From a virus, in IMG/VR virus record IMGVR_UViG_3300008117_000064, positions 1 through 50,252 of that record: 50,252 nucleotides of DNA, one strand, 5' to 3'. The translations under genes were made by a program, and so were the position numbers. Below the pieces are notes generated by a model. That model was not told where the DNA came from. It saw only the letters and a program-made list of their open reading frames with translations, and did no database searches. Within the stretch, counting starts at the first letter, position 1, and each line of letters opens with the position of its first letter. Shown piece after piece: positions 8,577 through 15,334 of this stretch.

Positions 8577-8616
8577 TAGTCATCACCCCCTCAAAATAAA
8601 TTTGAGGGGGTTAAAA
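8577..8616 (-). other. 40-nt intervening element in polymerase gene (candidate ribosomal bypass)
   Basis: On the minus strand the coding sequence for ...ALQLAL is followed by TTT TAA, an 11-bp perfect hairpin (arms 8585-8595 and 8601-8611, 5-nt loop, core CCCCCTC/GAGGGGG), two TGA stops and then CTA AAA TTA GTT, where the polymerase frame resumes. Removing exactly 40 nt restores ALQLALKLVLNGSYG, which aligns without gap to T4/RB69 polymerase. A Leu CTT codon (8617-8619) precedes the gap and a Leu CTA codon (8577-8579) ends it, a plausible take-off/landing pair. GC content is far above that of the surroundings. RNA removal, or simple gene decay, are the alternatives. Confidence 0.7.
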
Positions 8617-8718
8617 AAGAGCGAGTTGAAGTGCGTTGTAGTAGTCTACCTCTTTCTTCAACTCGCTCGCTTTATTTTTTAATGACTCTAGTTCTTTAAT
8701 TTTTTCTTCCCTAGTCAT
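8611..8718 (-). CDS. polymerase fingers-domain segment upstream of the 40-nt interruption
   Basis: A 35-codon frame starting MTREEKIKELESLKNK and ending DYYNALQLALF then TAA. Its last residues align with the helix directly before motif B in family B polymerases (T4 FNNKQLNRK next to KILINSLYG), so it is the 5' part of the same polymerase segment as 7248-8567. An in-frame TAA lies 8 codons before the ATG, so the frame does not continue into an N-terminal half. Thus the polymerase is split in the fingers, as known for gp43A/gp43B of some Aeromonas T4-like phages, and this frame is probably the true start of the second gene. Confidence 0.75.
   Translation of the reverse strand: MTREEKIKELESLKNKASELKKEVDYYNALQLALF
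8619..8668 (-). repeat. 13-bp perfect inverted repeat in polymerase coding sequence
   Basis: Arms 8619-8631 (GAGCGAGTTGAAG) and 8656-8668 (CTTCAACTCGCTC) enclose a 24-nt loop that can itself form GTAG/CTAC. In the minus-strand mRNA the 3' arm ends at the first base of the Leu codon preceding the 40-nt interruption. A perfect GC-rich 13-bp stem inside coding DNA this AT-rich suggests selection for RNA structure. Confidence 0.75.
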
Positions 8719-8795
8719 ATTTTTTAATTTTTTTTCAATTTAGTCCTAATGGGGACTTATAGTTTTTATATATAATAAAAATTTATATAGTTTAT

Positions 8796-9899
8796 ATGAT
8801 TAAAGAAGACAAAGTTTTAGTTAAAATAAATATTAGAAATAAATCTCACTATTCTGAGTTGGGATATTTAATTGATAATGAAATAATTGTTGATGTTGAA
8901 CATTTACCAAGTGGATCTAAAACCAAAGTAACTGCTATATGTGATATATGTAAATCCGAAAGTTCAATATCATATTCAAAATATCTAATAAATATGAATA
9001 GGAATAACAAAGGATATTATTCTTGCTTTAATTGTAAAAATCATGTTAAAGAAAAGACATGTTTAGAGAAGTATGGTGTTAGATCATATTCGATGACAAG
9101 TGAATTTAAATCAACTGAAAGTGAAAAATGGAAAGGTATTAAAAAGGGATCCGAAAAAGGTAAAAAGACTATGATGGAAAGATATGGTGTTGATTCCTAT
9201 TTTAAGACTGATATAATGCGTATTAAAAATCGAGAGTGGATGTCATCAGATGAATTTCGTAATAAGTCAAAGGAGACTTTAATTAGTAGATATGGAGTGG
9301 ACTCTTATTCAAAAACAGATGAGTTTAAAAGATTATTATTTGATAATAAAGATATTATCTTAGATAAGATTAAGAGTACTTTTAAAGAAAAATATGGAAA
9401 TGAATATTTATCAAAGACTGATTATTGGAAGTCAATATTTAATAATAAAAAGAGTGAGATGGTCGATAAAACAAAAAATACTTGTTTAGAGAAGTATGGT
9501 GTTGATAATGTCAGTAAGGTTGAGTCTATTAAAAGTAAAGTTAAATTAACTAAGGAATTAAATGGACTTATTATACCAGAAAGTGAATTAAGTGATTGGG
9601 TTACTTATAAAAAAGTAGTTAGAAACACAACAAAATTAAATAAAAAGTTTTTATACGAAAATTGGGATGGTTTTGACTACTATGATAATGAGTTTATAAA
9701 AGGATATGCTTCATATACACATACGCATAGATTTTACCCTACAATAGATCATAAAATTTCTGTTTATTATGGATATGTTAATAAAATAGATCCAATTACA
9801 ATTGGATCTATTGATAATCTTTGTATTACGAAAAGATTTATTAATTCTATAAAAAATTCTTTAATTGAAGAAGAATTTATCTCAAAGTATCAACTATAA
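8796..9899 (+). CDS. homing endonuclease with EKYGV repeats and HNH-like C-terminus
   Basis: The 367-residue protein has an N-terminal zinc-binding part (CDICKSE, then CFNC), four or five copies of a DNA-binding-type repeat (CLEKYGVRSYS, MERYGVDSYFKT, ISRYGVDSYSKT, KEKYGNEYLSKT, CLEKYGVDNVSK) and a C-terminal segment with THRFYPTIDHKIS and GSIDNLCIT that resembles HNH-type enzymes. It is divergent from the interrupted polymerase segment, with only 77 bases between starts. This placement parallels mobA next to the T4 gene 60 bypass element. The 3' end overlaps the convergent gene at 9877 by 23 bases. Confidence 0.8.
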   Translation: MIKEDKVLVKINIRNKSHYSELGYLIDNEIIVDVEHLPSGSKTKVTAICDICKSESSISYSKYLINMNRNNKGYYSCFNCKNHVKEKTCLEKYGVRSYSMTSEFKSTESEKWKGIKKGSEKGKKTMMERYGVDSYFKTDIMRIKNREWMSSDEFRNKSKETLISRYGVDSYSKTDEFKRLLFDNKDIILDKIKSTFKEKYGNEYLSKTDYWKSIFNNKKSEMVDKTKNTCLEKYGVDNVSKVESIKSKVKLTKELNGLIIPESELSDWVTYKKVVRNTTKLNKKFLYENWDGFDYYDNEFIKGYASYTHTHRFYPTIDHKISVYYGYVNKIDPITIGSIDNLCITKRFINSIKNSLIEEEFISKYQL

Positions 9900-10233
9900 C
9901 TGTTGGAGTTTTAGTTGTACTTGTATCTAATTTTTCTTTTGTTTTTGGTTTAAAGAACTTAACTTCTTTTTTTGGTTGAACAATAATAACTGGTTTTGTT
10001 AAACTATCATTCTCCTCTTTTAATTCTTTTATTCTACAAGTGTTATCACTAATTTCTTGTAAATTAGAAAGGTTTTCATCTTCTAAACCATTAATAGTTT
10101 CTCTTTGATAATTTAAAAAATAAAGTAAAACACCAATAACAATTATTAGTATTGTTATTACTCTATTCTTTTTATCAATAGCCGCATTTTTATTATAATA
10201 TGGTCTTCGTTGGTATCTATTATTCATCTTCAT
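9877..10233 (-). CDS. single-pass membrane protein with coiled coil (i-spanin-like)
   Basis: A basic, Asn/Arg/Tyr-rich N-terminus (about 25 residues) precedes one hydrophobic helix (RVITILIIVIGVLLYFLNY, about 24-43), then a heptad-like segment (about 45-80) and a Pro/Lys/Thr-rich tail. This N-in, C-out layout fits an inner-membrane spanin, but no partner lipoprotein is adjacent and the homology is not recognised. It lies immediately downstream of the clamp gene on the same strand (23-base gap), so it may be co-transcribed with it. Confidence 0.6.
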   Translation of the reverse strand: MKMNNRYQRRPYYNKNAAIDKKNRVITILIIVIGVLLYFLNYQRETINGLEDENLSNLQEISDNTCRIKELKEENDSLTKPVIIVQPKKEVKFFKPKTKEKLDTSTTKTPTVIVDTLR

Positions 10234-10256
10234 TAAAATATTGTTTGTAATAAATA

Positions 10257-11036
10257 TTAAACATCATCATCAGACCAGTCTTGTTCGAATGAAAGCATTA
10301 AGTTTGATTCCTCGTCTTTTATTAGCATAAATGTTTCAAATATGTGAAATGTTATTTCTTCTTTACTATCATTTATACAAGAAAGGAATTTTTTATTTAA
10401 GATAAAACTAGCATTTCTATCTTCAATTTCATCAATTTCTAGTTCCCAAGCTGATGTCTCAGTCATTTTAACTAAACCTTTAACTACGTTTATATTTAAT
10501 AGTTTAGTACCGTTAATAGAAGATAACTTTTTAATATCTAAATAATCATTTCTTTTTATTGAGAAACTCCATTTTTTGTTTTTAAGATCTAAACCTTTAG
10601 ATAAAGATGTTTTATTCATATCTCTAATCTCATAATGTTCACCAGCGATCAAATTAATCTTTAGTTTACCACCAACTAATTGAATAGCTCTTGCATCCAT
10701 AACAGTATCATCATCATGATTTTGTTTATATGAGATTTCAAATGTAATTTTCTCATTACTTTGTAGAAACTCTAAGTTTTTAACAAACTTTTTACCTTCT
10801 AAAATAACGATATCAAATGTATTTTCTAATTCATCTTTCATTTCAAATAAATCAGATGTTTTAAACATATAGTTTTTGAATGCTAAAACAGCAGCTTTAC
10901 CTAAAACAGAATAGATTAAGATATCATCATTATCAATTTTTAGTTTTATTGTAGGTGATATTTTAGTTAGGTCTTCTAGTTTCTTCAAGAAGTCACCAAA
11001 CTTTTCTGTTTTTACTTTAAATTTTATTTTATCCAT
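10257..11036 (-). CDS. sliding clamp, T4 gp45-like
   Basis: The 259-residue acidic beta-rich protein has the length and strand pattern of trimeric DNA sliding clamps. The start resembles gp45-type clamps (KFKVKTEKFGDFLKKLEDL followed by PTIKLKIDNDD), with a second similar domain from about residue 130. No catalytic motif is expected. It would tether the polymerase to DNA and, in T4, also activates late transcription through gp33/gp55. Neighbouring polymerase and primase genes support the call. No clamp loader (gp44/62) is in the window. Confidence 0.65.
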   Translation of the reverse strand: MDKIKFKVKTEKFGDFLKKLEDLTKISPTIKLKIDNDDILIYSVLGKAAVLAFKNYMFKTSDLFEMKDELENTFDIVILEGKKFVKNLEFLQSNEKITFEISYKQNHDDDTVMDARAIQLVGGKLKINLIAGEHYEIRDMNKTSLSKGLDLKNKKWSFSIKRNDYLDIKKLSSINGTKLLNINVVKGLVKMTETSAWELEIDEIEDRNASFILNKKFLSCINDSKEEITFHIFETFMLIKDEESNLMLSFEQDWSDDDV

Positions 11037-11083
11037 TTTACAGATTTAATTTCTACATGATATATTATCAAAAATGAGTTTTG

Positions 11084-11100
11084 TTTATTAATATATAAAT
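11084..11100 (+). promoter_or_regulatory. late-type promoter element
   Basis: TTTATTAATATATAAAT ends one base before the start of the four-gene operon at 11102-12746. Transcripts would be nearly leaderless unless initiated further upstream. Confidence 0.45.
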
Positions 11101-11101
11101 C

Positions 11102-11665
11102 ATGATTAAAAAGTGGTTAGAATTTATTAATGAGGAATTTATAGACAATTCTGAAAGCTTAGTTGATGTTAAAATGCAAGAGTTATATGATTTAATTCAA
11201 AGTATTTCTGATGAGAGTGGACAGAATTTAATTTATGAATGGGAAAATAAAAATGATCATCAATTGGTTGTAAATTTTAAAAAAGATGATTTACAATTAA
11301 GATGGGAGTTTGATATTGATGATCTACAAATAAAAAAGTTCGCTGGTGATAGTTTAGACTTCGAAAGTGAAGTTGAATCGGTTGACGAAGGTCTTGATAT
11401 GATTGAGAAAGATATACAAATGATACTAAATATATCTGAACGTGTTAAGGCTCAGAGATATAAAGGTCGTAAAATACCGGGTAAATACTTAACTAAAAAT
11501 CCAGGTAAGATGAAAAAAGAGATTGATACTTTTAGAGGTAAAAAAGAATATAAAAAAGATTGGGATGCTGACTATACATCTGGTAAAGGTGGAGTTGGAA
11601 AAAGAGTAAAAACTAAAAAGTCGGCTGCTACAAAAGCCTACCAAAGAATGTTTGGTGATAAATAA
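11102..11665 (+). CDS. basic-tailed protein with capsid-targeting-like N-terminus
   Basis: The 187-residue protein begins MIKKWLEFINEEFIDN; the INE site matches the (L/I)-x-E consensus cut by T4 prohead protease gp21. The middle is acidic (about 20-125). The C-terminal about 65 residues are strongly basic (KGRKIPGKYLTKNPGKMKKE, then GKGGVGKRVKTKKSAATK), suitable for DNA contact inside a head. First gene of a four-gene plus-strand operon whose members all begin with the related motif. Function inferred as internal head or structural protein. Confidence 0.75.
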   Translation: MIKKWLEFINEEFIDNSESLVDVKMQELYDLIQSISDESGQNLIYEWENKNDHQLVVNFKKDDLQLRWEFDIDDLQIKKFAGDSLDFESEVESVDEGLDMIEKDIQMILNISERVKAQRYKGRKIPGKYLTKNPGKMKKEIDTFRGKKEYKKDWDADYTSGKGGVGKRVKTKKSAATKAYQRMFGDK

Positions 11666-12052
11666 AAAATAAAAAATAAAGATTATGAAATACTTAAAAT
11701 TATTTGAAAACTTTGATGAGTCACAAAATGACGAATATTATGATGATGATGCTAGAACAACTGATGAAGTTGCTGAGAAATGGTATAAATTATTAGATAA
11801 TGATTTCTTTCATGAGTTCTTAGAAGCTTATCCTACAAATGATGAGTTTATTGATAGATTAAACAATTATAAAAATATGATGGATGAGTCAGAAGCTGAA
11901 ATCTACATGTTAGAAACTGAGTTTCCTAATTCTTTTCCAGGTGAAGACGATTGGAATGAGTTCTGTGATGAATTATGTAACGCTGGTTGGTAATTAAAAA
12001 ATAAAATAAAGATTAATGAAATATTTAAAATTATTTGAAAACTTTGAATCTG
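11665..12052 (+). repeat. duplicated leader cassette (A-rich leader plus signal-like codons)
   Basis: Copies lie at about 11667-11716 and 11996-12047. Each has AAAATAAA-type leader, ATAAAGATTA, then codons for MKYLKLFENF, with very few base differences, whereas the rest of the two proteins is unrelated. Confidence 0.65.
11685..11993 (+). CDS. small acidic protein with capsid-targeting-like N-terminus
   Basis: The 102-residue protein begins MKYLKLFENFDESQ (LFE site at residues 6-8) and is very acidic throughout (repeated D/E runs around residues 15-30 and 70-100). No domain recognised. The first 30 bases and the A-rich leader are nearly identical to those of the next gene at 12016, implying copying of a leader cassette. 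Confidence 0.7.
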   Translation: MKYLKLFENFDESQNDEYYDDDARTTDEVAEKWYKLLDNDFFHEFLEAYPTNDEFIDRLNNYKNMMDESEAEIYMLETEFPNSFPGEDDWNEFCDELCNAGW

Positions 12053-12510
12053 AAGAAGAATTTAGTGATAGAAAAACTATGTTTGGTACTCGAATCAATC
12101 CTGAAGGAGATGAGTATTTTGACGATGAAGAAGAATATGATCCTTATTCTTATGAAGGATGTGGATGTTGTCCAGTGTGTACCGGTGAAAAAGACTGTGA
12201 GTGTGGATGTCCTGAGTGTAATTATCCAGACGAGTTAGAGGAATTAGAAGAATCTAAAAAATCAGGAGTTACTGCTTCTTTGAAAAAGAAATCAAAAGCC
12301 TCTGGAATACCAATGGGTATTTTAAGAAAAGTTTTTGCTAAAGGAATGCAAGCTTGGAATGCTGGTCATAGACCAGGTGTTGCTCAACATCAATGGGGAA
12401 TGGGTAGAGTAAACTCATTTATTACGGGTGCTGGTGGTGCTCGTAAAGCCGATGCTGCGTTATGGGCTAAAGCAAAGGCGGCTAAAGCTAGAAAAAAGAA
12501 AAGAAAATAA
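12016..12510 (+). CDS. Cys-cluster and DUF5824-like protein with capsid-targeting-like N-terminus
   Basis: The 164-residue protein begins MKYLKLFENFESEEEF. An acidic linker is followed by a Cys-rich cluster (about residues 49-72: GCGCCPVC, then CECGCPEC) that could bind metal. The C-terminal part (about 85-150: SKASGIPMGILRKVF, AWNAGHRPGVAQHQW, GRVNSFITG) matches a phage domain that I recall as DUF5824, followed by an Ala/Lys tail ending KKKRK. This modular layout (signal-like start, variable linker, conserved small domain) suggests a virion protein. Its stop overlaps the next start by one base (TAATG). Confidence 0.75.
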   Translation: MKYLKLFENFESEEEFSDRKTMFGTRINPEGDEYFDDEEEYDPYSYEGCGCCPVCTGEKDCECGCPECNYPDELEELEESKKSGVTASLKKKSKASGIPMGILRKVFAKGMQAWNAGHRPGVAQHQWGMGRVNSFITGAGGARKADAALWAKAKAAKARKKKRK

Positions 12511-12746
12511 TGAAGAAGTTAAGTTATTTAAAAGAATTTAAAAACTTTAATCCACATCCAGAAGATAAATTTCCTTATCTAGATGATGTTAAATCTAATA
12601 ATGATGAATTGGATAGAGAGGAAATGGAAGAGCCACTAGAAGTTATATCTGGTTTTGAAGATGATGATTTGGAAGAAATGGATGATACTGAATTGGAAAG
12701 AATGTATGCTGCTCTTGAAAAGGATGTAGAAAAAAGAAATAAATAA
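12510..12746 (+). CDS. small acidic protein, last gene of the signal-bearing operon
   Basis: The 78-residue protein begins MKKLSYLKEFKNFNP, a variant of the shared N-terminus with an LKE site. The rest is highly acidic and helical (LEEMDDTELERMYAALEKD near the C-terminus). One-base overlap with the preceding stop indicates coupled translation. A terminator follows directly. Unknown function. Confidence 0.7.
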   Translation: MKKLSYLKEFKNFNPHPEDKFPYLDDVKSNNDELDREEMEEPLEVISGFEDDDLEEMDDTELERMYAALEKDVEKRNK

Positions 12747-12777
12747 AAAAACCTCTCAAATGAGAGGTTTTTCTTTT
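12745..12777. terminator. bidirectional rho-independent terminator
   Basis: Stem AAACCTCTCA/TGAGAGGTTT with a 2-base AA loop and T-run, between convergent genes ending at 12746 and 12780. Confidence 0.9.
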
Positions 12778-12779
12778 AA

Positions 12780-13865
12780 TTAAGCATTGTATTTAAAATT
12801 ATGATTTTCTTCAATGTTTAATAAAGTATGATAAATCAACTTAATAACATTTTTAACATCATCTTTGTGACAAGTTTCAACCGTTGTGTGCATGTATTTC
12901 AATGGCATTGAAATCAATACTGATGGTACACCACCATTTGAGAATGCGAAAGCATCTGTATCGGTACCAGTTGATCTTGAAGAAGCCGCTAATTGGAAAG
13001 GAATTTCTTTTTTAGTTGCTACATCCAATACTAACTTTCTTAATTTGTTATGTACAGCTGGGGCTCTTGTAATAACACCACCTTTACCAGCTACATTTTC
13101 ACCTTCTTTAGATGCGTTGTAACAAGGTGCTGATGTTTCGTGACAAACATCGGTGATGATTGCTACGTTTGGTTTAATAGTTTCTGTAATCATAGAAGCT
13201 CCACATAAACCAACTTCTTCTTGAACAGAGTTCACGATATAAAGTTTGAATGGTAATTCTTTACCCTTCTCTTTTAATCTACGAGCAACTTCAGCAATCA
13301 TAAACCCACCAATACGGTTGTCTAATGCTCTACCTGTATAGTAGTCTTTTCCTAACTTCATAAACCCATCAGTGAATGTTGCTACTGTACCAATATTAAT
13401 ACCCATATCTAAAACATCTTGTTTAGAAGATGCACCAACATCGATGAAGATAGAATCTAAATCTACTTCTTTTTTACGATAAGAAATATGAATTGCTGGG
13501 TGTCCAAAAATACCTTCAACTGGACCATTATCACCCCATAGGGTAACTCTCATTGATGGTGCTATTTGAGAATCTGAACCACCATTTCTGATTACTTTGA
13601 TGTAACCTTTAGAATCAATGTGTTTAACAAACCAACTGATTTCGTCGCAATGGCTTTCAATTACAACTTTGAAATCAGAATCCAAATTACCAGTAATACC
13701 ATAAGCAGTTCCGTAGTTATCAATCTCTACTTTATCAACATATTTTGAGATATACTCCATCCATAATTTTTGTGTAGTTTTTTCACAACCATCGAGTTCA
13801 TACTCAAAGCCAACAGGACCATTTGAATTTAGATAATCTTTTAAAAAATCTTCGTTTATTTTCAT
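12780..13865 (-). CDS. M42 family metallo-aminopeptidase
   Basis: Full-length (361 residues) dinuclear-zinc aminopeptidase of the M42/glutamyl aminopeptidase type. Expected residues are present: H72 and D74 in ESHCDEIS, D182 in GRALDNRIGG, the E216-E217 pair in VQEEVG, D239 in IITDVCH and a C-terminal His in YMHTTVE. It should act on peptides in the cytoplasm as a large oligomer. It looks intact and under selection. It is monocistronic, with a Flavobacterium-type promoter upstream and a terminator downstream. Base composition looks somewhat richer in GC than the neighbours. Such enzymes are ordinary in bacteria but unusual in phages, so host acquisition is likely; role in infection unknown. 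Confidence 0.92.
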   Translation of the reverse strand: MKINEDFLKDYLNSNGPVGFEYELDGCEKTTQKLWMEYISKYVDKVEIDNYGTAYGITGNLDSDFKVVIESHCDEISWFVKHIDSKGYIKVIRNGGSDSQIAPSMRVTLWGDNGPVEGIFGHPAIHISYRKKEVDLDSIFIDVGASSKQDVLDMGINIGTVATFTDGFMKLGKDYYTGRALDNRIGGFMIAEVARRLKEKGKELPFKLYIVNSVQEEVGLCGASMITETIKPNVAIITDVCHETSAPCYNASKEGENVAGKGGVITRAPAVHNKLRKLVLDVATKKEIPFQLAASSRSTGTDTDAFAFSNGGVPSVLISMPLKYMHTTVETCHKDDVKNVIKLIYHTLLNIEENHNFKYNA

Positions 13866-13887
13866 GTTTATATTTTAATTTATTTAA

Positions 13888-13922
13888 CAAATATATACAA
13901 AAATGTTTAAAAATATACAAAA
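13888..13922 (-). promoter_or_regulatory. Flavobacterium-type promoter
   Basis: Minus-strand TTTTTG and TATATTTG separated by 22 bases, within the 17-23 range of the TTG/TANNTTTG consensus; it drives the M42 peptidase gene. Confidence 0.55.
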
Positions 13923-13934
13923 AGAGTAAAAATA

Positions 13935-13948
13935 TTTTAATATATACA
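13935..13948 (+). promoter_or_regulatory. late-type promoter element
   Basis: TTTTAATATATACA ends two bases before the ATG of the HTH gene at 13951. Confidence 0.45.
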
Positions 13949-13950
13949 TT

Positions 13951-14100
13951 ATGAAAGCTAAAGAAATAATGGAGAAATATAAAATTACTAGAAATACATT
14001 GAGTAATTGGGTTAAAAGAGGATGGATAGAAGTTGAGATTTTACCATCCGGTAGATATATCTATCATGAGGTAAAAATTATTAAAAATAATGAGTGTTAA
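13951..14100 (+). CDS. 49-residue helix-turn-helix protein
   Basis: Translation begins MKAKEIMEKYKITRNTLSNW and continues with VKRGWIEVEILPSGRYIYHE. The pattern (A/K-x-E-I-x-x-x-Y-x-I-T-R-x-T-L-x-x-W-x-x-x-G-W-I) is that of a MerR/excisionase-like winged HTH: recognition helix, then a short beta wing. It overlaps the downstream endonuclease start by 11 bases, so the two are probably translated together. It could be a repressor of the endonuclease or a DNA-binding subunit; both are inference. Confidence 0.7.
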   Translation: MKAKEIMEKYKITRNTLSNWVKRGWIEVEILPSGRYIYHEVKIIKNNEC

Positions 14101-14962
14101 ATTCGATAATAATGATTTTATAAGAGAATCTATAAAAATACATGGTGATAAATATGACTATTCTTTAGTTAATTATACTAAATCATCTGAAAAGATTATT
14201 ATTAATTGTATGATACATAGACCTTTTGAACAAAGAGCATCTAATCATCTCAGAGGGCGAGGTTGTTATTTTTGTAAAAAATCTAAAAAATATGATTCTG
14301 ATAAATTTATAGAACTATCTAAGAAAGTACATGGTGATAAATATTTATACAAAAATACAATATATACTGGATCTCATAAAAATGTTGTAATAACTTGTAG
14401 AATACACGGTGATTTTAACCAATCACCAACTAATCATCTAAGTGGTAAAGGTTGTTCTTTTTGTGCCACTGAAAAAAATAGATTAAGTCAAGACTATTTT
14501 ATCGAAAGATGTAATTTGGTGCATAACTATAAATATGATTATAGTTTGGTTCGGTATAAAAATTTAAGGTCAAAAATATTAATAATTTGCAAACATCATG
14601 ATTCATTTGAACAAAGAGCTAAAAATCATTTATTTGGTCAAGGTTGTCCGGAATGTGGTGATAATTTTGGTGTAAAGGAAAATAAATGGTTAGATTCTCT
14701 AAATATATCAGAGAGACAAGTTAGAATAGGTGAGTATATAGTTGATGGATATGATCCTGAAACTAAAACTGTTTATGAATTCAATGGTGATTTTTGGCAT
14801 GGCAATCCAGATGTTTTTAAACAAAATGATTATAATAATGTTTTGAAAAAGACATTTGGTGAATTATATAAAAAAACATTAAATAAAGAAAATAATCTAG
14901 TTAAGATGGGTTTTAATATTATCTCTATTTGGGAAAATGATTTTAATAAACTATTTTTGTGA
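14090..14962 (+). CDS. EDxHD/Vsr-like homing endonuclease with zinc repeats
   Basis: Residues 1-190 contain three repeats of about 60 residues (HGDKYDYSLVNY ... CMIHRPFEQRASNHL ... GCYFC) with paired Cys and His, a DNA-binding repeat seen in phage and bacillus homing enzymes. The C-terminal domain has VDGYDPETKTVYEFNGDFWHG, resembling the Vsr-like EDxHD nuclease core (I-Bth0305I type). It ends FNIISIWENDF. It is preceded by and overlaps a small HTH gene. Recognition is by motif; precise target unknown. Confidence 0.8.
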   Translation: MSVKFDNNDFIRESIKIHGDKYDYSLVNYTKSSEKIIINCMIHRPFEQRASNHLRGRGCYFCKKSKKYDSDKFIELSKKVHGDKYLYKNTIYTGSHKNVVITCRIHGDFNQSPTNHLSGKGCSFCATEKNRLSQDYFIERCNLVHNYKYDYSLVRYKNLRSKILIICKHHDSFEQRAKNHLFGQGCPECGDNFGVKENKWLDSLNISERQVRIGEYIVDGYDPETKTVYEFNGDFWHGNPDVFKQNDYNNVLKKTFGELYKKTLNKENNLVKMGFNIISIWENDFNKLFL

Positions 14963-14980
14963 AAAAAATATATAATCAGT

Positions 14981-15334
14981 ATGAAATTTCGATTAAAAAA
15001 AGATTGGTTTATCAATGATTTTTTAGACAAAGTTAAAATCTATGATAAAGGTCACATCTTCACACCAGATGAGTCGGGTAATTATCATATAACTGGGGTT
15101 AATGGATCAGATCATTTTATGACTTTTGATAATATGTTAAACTTAAAATCTGATGATGAATTGTTATTCGAGCCGGTTAACGATCAAGAGTTGAATTTAG
15201 TTGTTGAGGAAATGCCTATTAATGTTGATGATGAGGTAAAGAAGTGGAGAATCCAATTAGATGTTAATACATCATTAAATAAATTAAAAGAAATTAAAAA
15301 ATTTTTAGAAGAAAATATACCTGACTTATTATGA
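14981..15334 (+). CDS. unknown 117-residue protein coupled to aminotransferase
   Basis: Begins MKFRLKKDWFINDFLDKV, followed by a short beta-rich domain (about 20-65, YDKGHIFTPDESGNYHITG) and a helical acidic C-terminus (about 85-117). Not recognised. Its stop overlaps the aminotransferase start (ATGA), so the two are translationally coupled and may act together. Confidence 0.65.
   Translation: MKFRLKKDWFINDFLDKVKIYDKGHIFTPDESGNYHITGVNGSDHFMTFDNMLNLKSDDELLFEPVNDQELNLVVEEMPINVDDEVKKWRIQLDVNTSLNKLKEIKKFLEENIPDLL

Noticed and set aside
8567-8579. Split intein at the polymerase break
   Set aside because: No intein sequence precedes motif B; the frame has stop codons directly upstream.
8577-8619. 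The hairpin in the polymerase gap as a transcription terminator
   Set aside because: On the minus strand the T-run precedes the stem and none follows; on the plus strand it is followed by TTAAAAAAG, not a T-run. It also sits inside an otherwise continuous coding alignment.
8577-8796. Group I or II intron in the polymerase gene
   Set aside because: Only 40 nt separate the coding parts, far too short for a self-splicing intron core, and the endonuclease is outside the gap on the other strand.
12035-12238. Alternative frame within the Cys-cluster protein gene
   Set aside because: Starts inside the tag codons and is Leu/Lys/Val-rich nonsense; the other frame has clear domains.
12886-13122. Plus-strand 78-codon frame inside the M42 peptidase gene
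   Set aside because: Antisense to a well-conserved enzyme, no leader signals, low-complexity product.
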